From assembly GCF_040436345.1 (NCBI RefSeq), contig NC_133223.1, forward strand, positions 20,344,613 to 20,408,612: DNA of 64,000 nucleotides, given 5' to 3'. Position 1 is the first letter of the stretch. Every line of letters starts with the position of its first letter. Positions 13,861-24,900 of this stretch are shown one piece after another. Position numbers and translations under genes: made by a program. Origin of the DNA: Pagrus major (Eukaryota; Chordata; Actinopteri; Spariformes; Sparidae). The notes beneath the pieces are model-generated. The model saw nothing but the letters and a program-made list of their open reading frames with translations. It was not told where the DNA came from and searched no databases.

Positions 13861-16800
13861 GCGGTCTCCTGAATGAAAGTCCTAATTGCTACAGCTGCTA
13901 GAGGTCACTGCCTAACAAATGTAAAAATGCGTTGTAATAAGCTACTTTCATTTTCAACCTCTATGGTCGTTTTTCTGATGAGGACAGGCTCATTGATCAG
14001 AATATCAATGGTTCACACACCACCTCAATCAACCTGATTGACAAATTATTGTCATTTAGGTTGAATTGGGAATTTGGAACATAACAACACAGAACTTGGC
14101 CCAAACTGGGCCAGTCTCTTATGATTGTGGCATTTTTATTCTGAATGTAAATGCAACTAATATACTGACATCTTGTCGAACTCCCCTCCAACAGTCTTCT
14201 CCCTGCGCACTCCCCTGGGACAAAACAATCACATTTCAGTGTGCAGGAGCACATCTGTTCCAGTCAACCACAGGCAGGCAGCAGCAGTCGTTACTGATGA
14301 CATTTGATGAAACAAAGGCCAATATTTGAATGGAGCACATGGGACAAAAGCATCAAATCAATGTTTCTCATTGACTTGATAGAGCAAAAGCAATCACTTC
14401 CTTGCATCTCCCTGATGAAAAGTAGCAGAGAAACACAGGCCTGGATGACACGCACTGTATGAATCTTATTTCTGTGGGCAAGCACTGTGTCAGGACCTTA
14501 TCATAGCCGCCATCATGAAGGGGAGGTGATTGCCGTTCCCATCTGGCCGCATAATGAGCTCAGAGCTAGACGCAGGGTTACTAATAGAAACATGTCATAG
14601 GTTACGTCATACGGCCAAGTGGGAACAAAACAAACTGTGCGGCTGTTGTGGATAGCATAAAAGATCCTGCCATTTCTTTCTGAGTGTCTGATTTTATAAT
14701 TGTCTTTCTCACTCACTGTCACAGCGCTGTGATTTGTCCTTTCATAAAATTACTTTAATTGTTCGGCTTGTTTTTCTGAGCCCGCTTTGTGAGGGAGGAG
14801 GCCGTTGAGCTGAACTGCTGAAGTGCAGCAGTTCATTGAAATTCATGAGGGAAGAGCATGCAGAAGTGGTCTGATCTCCTAAGAGGAGCTATTTCACTAT
14901 TAAATAAAATGTTACAGTTGGAGGGAAACCTCTTTGAGGTGTCAGGATGGCACTGAGTATGAAAGTATGAGAGATTTAACACCAAGCGTAAGATATAGGC
15001 TACTCCTATAGTGTCTTAGTGGAGGAAATTACCTAAGTTACAGCTCCAGGTTTTCCCGCCACTGTCGCCAAGTGTTTGCTCATGGGGGAAATGTTGGATC
15101 TCTGTAAATAAATTAATCAAGGAGTATATACAAATAATGGCGCTATACAAATAATGATTGATTGATTGGTTGATTGATGTTTATATCCTTTATTAAACCT
15201 TTCCAACACCCACCAATGTGGGTCTTTTCCCCTATGCTAACAAGTATTCCTTTGGTTGTAGCCCACTGGACAGTAACACGTCTGCTTTAAGTTGACCATT
15301 TCTGTAAGACTATCCCTTACAATAATTGCAATAATGTAAAAACCCTTATATTAAATAGAGGAAATGGTCAACTGTTCTGAATCTCATGAGGTTGTGTTCT
15401 CATGTTAATTTATCTTTTTATCTCAAGAAATTGGCCTTTTGTTTTCTTGAGGTAATTACATAAATTAACACGTTATCACAAGAAAACAAGCTTTGTTACA
15501 TTGAGATAACCATCTGCTGTAAGCGTTGTAGTTGTTTTAGCTAACTTCCTGTGTTTTTTGGCAGTTAGCAACCCCCTCCCTCCTCTCTATGTCACCACAT
15601 GAACGTGGAGCGGTTATCGTCAGACATAGCAGCAAACAAGACCATCCTGCTGTCTGCGAATTCACGAGAGACATGGGTTACTGACCAAAGACTCTATAAC
15701 AGTGATTACAGTGCTATTTAACACTTATTTTAATAAAAAATATATAATTTTGCTTTTAAAACTCGTGATCTTGAGATAATGGGACTAAAAACTGGCCGTT
15801 TAAGGCTTCCGTATTTCAACCTTTACAGGGTGCAGGGGAATTTTGTTATACCTAAGAAGTAAGAATAAAACACCACTGCATATATATACAAAAATGCCAA
15901 AGCCTGTCTTTGTTTAGGGCTGTTTCAAAAGTAAATTTTGTTACAATCAGTAATTCACTTGGTGCAAGCCTGCAAGTAAATAAATCTGTGCTTAAAGGGG
16001 CACTCAAGCGATTTATTGCTGCGCTTACGCATAGTTTAGCAGAAAAAATAACTGATGCAGCAAAACAGCGATTAGTTTTCAGTATTTGTGAATTTTCAAA
16101 AACACTACATCCTACAGCAACACTCTTCCTGCCCGGTAATGGCCCACATCTCTTGTTTGCAACTCAGCATTTATCGTAAAAAAGCAACAACATTGTAATT
16201 GGGTGGCAACTAGCTATTATTTTCATAGTCTGTTTAATGGCAGATTATCATTTCAGTTAATTGTTTAATCATTTGATCTACAAAATGTCAGAAATGTTCG
16301 TGTGAAAAACGACCCTTATCATTTTTGAGTCCGAGGTGATGTCTTAAAATGTCTTGTTTTGCCCAACAAATAGTCCAAAACCCAAAGACATTAAGATTAA
16401 TTTTATAGAGGACAAAGAAAATCAGAAAATCATCATACTGGAGAACCCGAACCAGCAAATGTTTAACATTTTTGCTTAAAGAATAATTAATGCAGCTCTA
16501 CTCTGAGTGTGCTTTCAATGGAAGATTCTTACTGCAGCAGTAGGTTGGTTAAAGGCAAAATATATCCTGCCATGTCTTGTCTTCATTGTGTACTTGATGG
16601 GTACTTGGAGGTGACAGGGTACAAACACACCACACACAGACAGGGACGAACTGGGGTTATTTCCACCCCCGGGCCATGATCCTCTCTATGTTATTGTTGT
16701 TTTTTTCCCCCCACAAGCTATGTTTGTAAGGTAAAGGTCATCTTCACCCTGTAAATAGCTTTTAACCACACACTTGGTTCACTGGCCCTGGAAATCCACT

Positions 16801-18229
16801 TTATCAAAAAGCCTTTTCTGCCAAAGGATGAACAGTTTTAGTTATTCAACAGGAGAAATGTCTGTTTTCTGTCTGTGCTCTTGTTTAAAGTGGGTGACAA
16901 AAAGATGTTTTGAAGTACTTCAAGTCCAAGCAACAGTCAGTAATGAGTAACATTTGAATTAAAATATACAATATACTTTAGGTATCAAGTACTCATTATG
17001 TATACTGTTGGGTAGTTTAGTACAGAACAATGCCTAATATTTTGTAAACTGATCATGTTTTGTATGCAAAAACTATAAATACTCAAGTAAAGTAAGCTAT
17101 CTCTACCTCAAAACTAGATTTAAATACTGTATTTGACGGAGTTCCATCCCTGCTACAATGTTCCTAACAATTTTATTGCTTCAATGGTTGCTCTCTGTTG
17201 GCTCTCTCCAGTTTAAAGCAACCTCAGACTCGAATAATTTCCCAACACACTCAGATTAATGACTTCTTTTCAGACTTCAAAACTTCTTTGCTTGTTAACC
17301 TTAAATGTACTATTTTTTTATTTGATGTACCTTCATTTTTAGTCTACAGGCAGACTCAGTGCTTTGACATAATGGTAGGCTATTTTGTCTGGAGGTATTT
17401 ATTTCTAATGCATTTTGTGCAGACGCTTGTGACAGAGATACAGTGTGTGTGGTTTATGTTTAGGCCTTTGTTCTTATTGATATTACCATGTTTATTGTTC
17501 TGTGTCAGTTGTTTATCATCATTACTATCATTTGTGTATTCAATTTCGGTTTACAGGGGCACTGTAGTTCTGGAGAAGAAATTCAAACTCAGAATTTTAA
17601 TATTTATAATATTAATGAAATGATAATACAATTTTTTCCCCCATAACTGAATAAACAAGCTGTTGTCAGAGGATAATAAGGTCCCCAGAACACTGTTTGA
17701 AGCAAGAAAGGTGGCAGGGTCTGCCAAATATAAACAAAGTGAAACAGTATGAAATTGTTTTGTCTTTAAGGTCAGTTTGTTTATTCAGTCATGAAAACAA
17801 AGAGAGGTTGTTTATTTAGTTTGTTCAGGCATAACAAATCAGTCAATGATGATGTTTGTCTTCTGATTAAAATGTCTTCAAATATTCAAACAAAACACTA
17901 CTGATATCAGACTTTGGCTAATAATAGTTTGCCATGATAGTATTATCTTTGGATAATAAACTACTTAGAAGCCTCTTTAAAGAAACATAGGCTAGCTCTA
18001 GGCAGTGAAACCAATAAAAATACATTTTTTTAACTCGTAAATACACGAATATCGAATTGAGTGAAACAGTGAGGCCTAGCAAACCGTAGAAGAAGAGTTG
18101 TAGCTCCCTTGAAGAGCGTAGAAGAATTGTTGCTTCCTCTCTGAGATAAACTAACCCAATAAAAGCAATATCTGCCTGTCTCGGCATTAATTAATAGCAA
18201 CACAAGCGTACAAACTTAATATCTTAATG

Positions 18230-18493
18230 AAGTGTAGTTACTCGGCTCTGTTGATGAATCCCTGGCAGATTCCTGCGATGGCACCGGAAGGCGGAAGGCG
18301 CCGTTGCCTAGCAACCGAGGGGTCAAACAAGCGCGAGCGGCATCCGAGGAGTTTGCTAACGTGACATGTTAGCACCGTTCAGGTCGCTTATTAAACTTTT
18401 AGCGTTAAACAAATTCAACTAAACGCAAACTTGTCTTTTAAATATCGCTTGGGCCCTTTGGGATATACCCATTTATTTTGAAGTGCTAATAGA
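18230..18493 (+). promoter_or_regulatory. nme8: nme8 promoter and 5' leader
   Basis: The 260 bp before the nme8 ATG change from AT-rich repeats to a CpG-containing stretch (GGAAGGCGGAAGGCGCCG...AAGCGCGAGCGG) and hold a perfect X-box at 18,303. No TATA box is obvious. The transcription start is inferred to lie between the X-box and the ATG. Confidence 0.6.
18303..18315. promoter_or_regulatory. nme8: RFX X-box of nme8
   Basis: GTTGCCTAGCAAC is a perfect two-half-site RFX-factor X-box ending 178 bp upstream of the nme8 start codon. RFX2/RFX3, often with FOXJ1, drive motile-cilium genes through such sites close to the start. NME8 is an axonemal dynein-associated protein, so the site fits the gene. 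Presence and position are seen; use in vivo is inferred. Confidence 0.75.
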
Positions 18494-18931
18494 ATGGCAG
18501 GCAAGAAGAAAGAAGCAAGTCTGCAGGTTGTACAAACACAGCAGTGTCACCCCCGTGTTTTAAACTAGCGTTAGCTTTATAAAGCCCTCATGTTAACTTG
18601 TTTTCTGTCGTCCAGGCGTCTGTCACAAACCAAGAGCAGTGGGAGGAGATGCTGGCAACCAAAGGTTTGACAGGTAAGAACTTCAGAGGTTAAACACTTG
18701 ACGTTTTGTCCCATTAAAGGTGGTTACTGAGCATCACGACACTGTTTAGTCACGTACAGGTTGTACAGTTGCAAATAAAAACAGTGCATGTGAATGAGCT
18801 CTGTTGTTGTTATTGTGATTTATTGTATGCTGCTGCCCCACTGTGTTCATTTGGATAACTGCAGATTGGATGCTTGAAACCAATGGACCACTCTTCCTCT
18901 CTGTATCTCTCTCTCCCTCCTCTCTCTCTGC

Positions 18932-18975
<44 letters not shown>

Positions 18976-21900
18976 CTCTCTCTCTCCCTCTAGTTGTAGA
19001 TGTGTACCAACAGTGGTGTGGCCCCTGTCGAGCGGTGGTTAGTCTCCTGCGTAAAATAAAGAACGAATTGGGTGATGACCTATTACATTTGGCCACTGTA
19101 AGCCCTGTGTGAATTTAAAATGTCAAGAATTTCAATTGAGACCAAAATTTGTGACGAGGGAGCAGCCCTAAACTTCATATATGTGTGTATGTGTGTGTCT
19201 GTGTGCGTGCGTGCGTGCGTGCGTGTGTGTGCAGGCCGAGGCAGACAGCGTTGAGGCTCTGGAGAAGTATCGTGGGAAGTGTGAGCCCACCTTCCTTTTC
19301 TATGGGGTGAGTGTGTACAGTAAATGTGTGTGTTCATGATTCAGCATGGCCATCAGCCACCACTCTTTAAGCTCTGTGTGTTTTGTCTTTTGTATACAAT
19401 TTGTCTAGTCTCGAGCTATTTCTATATTTGTTCGTTTTTGGTCTATATTTACTTTTCCTTTCATCCCGACTCTCAAATGCTCAGAGCTGTAAATGATGTA
19501 GGCAAGGGCATATTATCACTTCTCTGGTGGTGATGCAATATACTGCCCATTATTTCATTCACATTTTAAACTCTCTACTACCAGAGTTGTGCTTATTCAT
19601 GAGCCTGTGCTAGTTTTTGTTTGGTGTTGCTGACTGGATTTTTTCATCTTTTATGGCTTGCTTAATAGGGGTCTGCTGTATGTCAAACTACTGCTGTGTG
19701 TCACAGTTATTGTAGGTTATATGTGTATTTATTTATATGTGTTGAATGTACAGGGCGGGGAGCTGGTGGCTGTGCTGCGAGGGGCTAACGCTCCTTTCCT
19801 TCAGAGGATTATTGTAGAAGAACTGGCCAAGGAGAAGTCGGTCCTGGAACAAGGTGGTGAACGCCAAGTGGTGAGTCTGAAGATACACACACATTCACAG
19901 TTACACAGTGCAGTTGTCCATTCACACATATGTAAGTTCTCGAGCTGAAACAATTTACCTTTTTCCTTTTTCTTTTTCTTTGTGACTGTAAAAAAAAACA
20001 CAGGCGTTACTAAAAACAATAATGGCTCGATTGTATTCATGTGTCTCAGTAAGCTATGACAGTGTGATAGTATACACGACCCCAGAACCCTGACACCAAA
20101 GCAGCTAAGTAATATTCAGCCAATCTTAATTCTATTATTTAGATTTGTTTTTTCTGACTGTAACATGCCACAATGTCTTCTGTGATAAAGGCCTATTAAT
20201 TAAATTCACCAAGTAGTCAGCTGAAACCATGTTAAAACTTTACATTTATTTATGTTGTAACTTAATATCTTTTTAGGATCAATTTAGTCCTGTGCCCACA
20301 CTGTGGAAAAGATCATGTTCTGACTTAAAATACCTGTTTTGGTCATCATAAACAGGGCTGGAGATGTCCCGACTTCCTCAAAATATTAGTTTTTTTGTCA
20401 CCAACAAACACGCCGGGAATTTGCCCTGAGGTCTCCTTAAAAATATTCAGTGACATCACTCTTACAAATGTTGATACACCGTCTTGAAATGTGGTCACTG
20501 GCTTGACAGCCTTCTTGCCTAAAACGAAGGGTGTGTGTAAAACAAAAGTGTGCTTAAAAAAGAGAAATAGTTTTGCATCTGTCTTACACTTGCTTCCAAA
20601 ATAAAAGCACAGACCAGCCAGACCAAGATTTTACCACAGGAGAAAGAGGAAAGAAATAGTGTTTTTGTCCACAGGGGCCACCAGAATAAAAAAAAATGAA
20701 TGTTTCTTGTAGCAGCTTTAACATTTGTATTTGTTGTATCAGGTTAAAGATGAAGGTCTGGTGGACGATGAGAAGAATGAGGATGAGGAGACGCCTCAGG
20801 AGGCAGAAAATGAAGAAAACATAATTGGTGCTGTGGAAACAATATAATCACATAAGTGGTCATTTTTTTATTGTCATTGTTGCCGGTAATGTTGTTACAG
20901 TAATTACCATTTCAGTTTACCAGCAGTCTTATTATTCTGTTTTTCATCTCATCTGCATTACCAATCATCATTCTGCTCTTTCTCCTGTAGTTCCTGCCAG
21001 TAAATCCTACACAGTTGCCATCATCAAACCAGATGCTGTTGCTCACGGCAAGGCAAATGAGATCATTATGAAGGTATACAGAGACTAACACTGCTCACCT
21101 TCTGAGAAGACGAGATTGTCTCAAGCCTTCCTGCTGACATTAGCTCATTATCCTGACATTACTCCCCTGGCTAGATTCAAGATGCTGGCTTTGAGATCTT
21201 GGCCCACGAGGAACGCACGCTGACTGAGATTGAGGCTCGAGATTTTTATCAGCACAGAGCAGCAGAGGTATGGTGAGAATGTATCGCACAGAAGTCTATC
21301 ATGTTCGTGTCTCAAACTGCTGATTGGTTTAGTGTGTGTTCGTGAGGTGAGTCTGGGCAATTTCCATTCTGAGTCAACATCCTAATGTGAGAGCAGTCAC
21401 GACCAGTGCAAAAACCATTTCAATTAGGTTGCAATACATCACACTTCCATCTGCATTTCTGCACAGGGCTCAAAATAGATCTGTTGTGTAAGCAGCTTTT
21501 TTTGTGCTTATTGTGCAGTTTGTGATGAGACTAAATGATTAGAGTTTCAAAAATACAAAATGTGCAAGAAAATGTGGCCAGGTAAAGCAATCATGTTCAT
21601 GAAATAATATAGATAGATTAAAATGACTCCTTTTTTTTAGTAGTAGTAGTGGTTTTTTATTCATTCATCACATATAATACAATAACAACAGTACTGAGAG
21701 TATAAACAAAGTCATGTTAGGAAGGGACTGAAAAGACTAAAGTAGAGGCAAATTGCTTGTATATGCCTATATACATTCTTTTTAATTTAAACCACCCCCC
21801 AGAAATGAAAAATTTCTCATACTTGTAACCCACACTTGTTCCAATAGACATACATCTCCTTTTAATCAAATAAACACCATCTTTGTGCAACGTCTGGGAG

Positions 21901-24900
21901 TTACTATGATTTTGCTCTGAATATTATTTGCATGATAATATGCATTATTACATATACTGAATTAATTTCAAAGCATGGAACACAAAGAGCCAATTTCTAC
22001 ATAATGTAGCTTTAATAAAACGCAGGACTGTTTTTTCTAGTAAGACTCTTGAATTTATAGTCATTCTAAATGTCGACCCCAACAATTTAAAAAAACATAA
22101 ATTGAGTTTTCTTAATATTGAGAGAAAATGTATTGACATCAAACCAAGTTTTAAGGATTCCCTGGTCTCAACATTAGCATACAAAGTTCCTTTGAATTTT
22201 TCTCACAGCAAAATAAATTAGTATCATCGGCAAAAATGACACATTTGAACAAATGTGTAACATTGTATCAGTCTTCTCTCTTGTCTCTCTTCTCACTTTG
22301 CAAATTTAAGGCATGAATCAAGAAAGCAGGTGTACTGAGTTATCTGGATAACTTTGCTGTGTAAAACACAGATTGTTCCTTTAGTTAAATTAACATGTGC
22401 ATGCTCTTGTCTCTGTATGTGCTTGTGTGTATGTAATGATGATTTGCAGGCTTTCTTTGAGGACTTGGTGCAGTTCATGTCCAGTGGTCCCTCCCATGTT
22501 CTGGTACTCTCTCAGGTCGAGGGCTCAGCCAACATTATACCAGCATGGCGTGAGTTTATTGGCCCAGCAGACATAGAGGAAGCCAGGAGAGAACAGCCAG
22601 AAAGGTTAGTTACTGGATATTATACATATGCTACATTCAAAAAAAGAGTTGAGAAAACATCAACAGTGGCTTTAAATATGTGGGACACATTATGATGAAA
22701 TGTGTCTGTGTAAAGAGGAACATTGTTTAAAGCATAGGCACTTATTCATGCACTGTTGATTGCAGCAGTGTGAAGCAGGCTAAAGTCTGGGAAAGCGAAT
22801 GAACAGCACATTCTCGCCTCGCTCTGTCAGACACACCCAAACATTATGCTTCTCTCTGGTTGAGCACCAGCCGAGCAACCATCTGCTCTCCTCTCCTTTC
22901 TCCCCCCTGGCTTCCTGCAGCTTGCGGGCACAATACGGCACACAGACACTGTTCAACGCAGTGCACGGTAGTGAGGACATTGACCAGGCCAGCAGGGAGC
23001 TCGCCTTCTTCTTCCCCAACTTTAGGACGGCCTCGGTAACGGAGCAGGATGGGGAGGAAGAGCATGTGGAGAGGACACTGGCTCTTATCCGGCCTGACGT
23101 TGCCAGAGAGAACAGAGGTAGGGCCCATGCCAAATACACAAGTACACACGTGTGCAAGCACAGACACACAGATAAAGGTGGTTCATGTTGACACAGTGGG
23201 GCTGCGTCTTGACTCCATCAGCAAAGGTGCAGCTCCAGTTTCTTATAAGTGATTAATGCACATAAATGTATCACATAAATTACAGAAACACCTCTCTGCA
23301 ATGATGGAATGTACTTTTACTCAAGTACTGCACTGAAGTACAATTTTGACGTGCTTGTACTTTACTTGAGTATTTCCATTTTCTGCTACTTTATACTTCC
23401 ACTCCACTACATTTGGAGGCAAATATTGTACTTTTTTAACCACTACATTTATTAAATAAATAATAAATAATAAACTGCCCTTCCAAAATGATGATACAGT
23501 TGAATCACATGCAGATTGCAGGACTGTTGTTAGACCGCATTAGCTAGGTGTACCGAATAAACATATATTTTATATTGATTGTTCTGCAGAAGAGATCTTG
23601 GCTCAAATCCACCAGTCAGGCTTCACCGTGGCTCTCCAGAGAGAGGTGATGTTGACAGATGAACAGGTCAGACAGTTTTACGTCCAACATGTTGAGGAGG
23701 ACTATTTCCCTGCACTTCTTCAGAGCATGACCAGGTAACTTACACAGTTCTCTAAGAAAATCTAAAGAGTGGTCTGTTACTGCAGAGGTGCATTTAACAT
23801 ATGTTCATTTGCAGTGGACCAGTGCTAGCTTTGGCTCTATGCAGAACGGGGGCCGTCCATCACTGGAAGAACATGCTTGGGCCACCTGACGTTAATAAAG
23901 CCAGAGAGGAGAATCCTGAATGGTGAGTGTTGTGACAATTTAAAGTGGAAACAGACACTGGTGATGTCATTATTCTGTAGCCATTACATTGTGCTATTAA
24001 CATTTACTTCATAATGGTTGTCAAAGTGTAAAAAACGTGTCTACTGCCAGTTTAAAACCATAATCACGAACCTCCCTGCTTCAGTGTGTACCTGTTTTAA
24101 CTGATTCTTCTTATTCCCATTGGCATTTTGTCCTATTTATTCTTAACTTCGCTGTAACTCGACGTCATTGTAAAGTGGTTTAAATAACGGTTTGAAATGA
24201 TGAAATAAATGAGTTCAGAGAAGTCACCGTGGTAGCTTGTTAGAAAGAACTTTTTTTGACCTTGTCAGTTTTTGCAGCGTATTCTACACAAATGTGTGAT
24301 TAAAGAGATGAAAGGCTGAACATTTCGCATTGACATTCCACAATCACACAGTGGGAAAAAAAATCCACTAATTAACAGTTTTTCTTTCCAACAGCAATGC
24401 AGTTGCAAGACAAAGAGGAATTTTGGAGAAGTTCTGTTATAGTCTCTCTCTACCTGCAGTGTACAATGTTCACTCCAGTTTCAAGGGGTTCTTGAAAGGC
24501 AGTCTCAAAAATGTGGAAAATTACTAGCTGAGGTAGAAGCAGATAAGGCAGGGCGAGCCAAAGTGAAGAAACTAATACATTAAGTTTCACCACTTTATCT
24601 GAAAATAATTCCTGCAACCCATCAAACATTAGCGGTTAGATATTGATGGTACTTAAAGTCTTACCATCCCTTACAAGATGGATATATATTCTCAATATAT
24701 GTAGATTAAATATAGATATTTTTCAATTTTTTGAGCCAATAAACAGTGTTAGGACAAATATGTGTTGATATATTGTGTCATCCTCACATGAACTGAAATA
24801 TATATTTAATAATGTACTTGAAATGTATTATTGAATATATAGAATTATATTTTCTATATATTGACAAATATACCAATAATTGCCATTTTTCATATATTGT

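Larger units (their letters stand above)
9346..18229. other. intergenic DNA upstream of nme8, no gene supported
   Basis: No exon chain or RNA gene could be recognised. It contains a (GTCT)n microsatellite near 10,478, a 17-base A run at 12,001, and a block at about 13,690-13,860 with GGTTTAGGCAA words that resembles a dispersed fish repeat. A short segment at 11,465 (GGAGAAAGATAATTGATTGT) repeats the inner arm of the 8.4-9.3 kb foldback. Blocks at about 12,300-12,560 and 14,330-14,700 look unique and mixed in composition. The 141-residue open frame at 17,198 is hydrophobic and has no family signature. Confidence 0.55.

Noticed and set aside
17198..17623. 141-codon hydrophobic open frame upstream of nme8
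   Set aside because: Composition follows T-rich DNA, there are no conserved motifs, no splice context and no start context. Treated as chance.
22780..23169. Open frames on the minus strand, 107-129 codons, opposite nme8 exon 10
   Set aside because: They are the antisense shadow of a GC-richer coding exon, with no family motif or splice structure.
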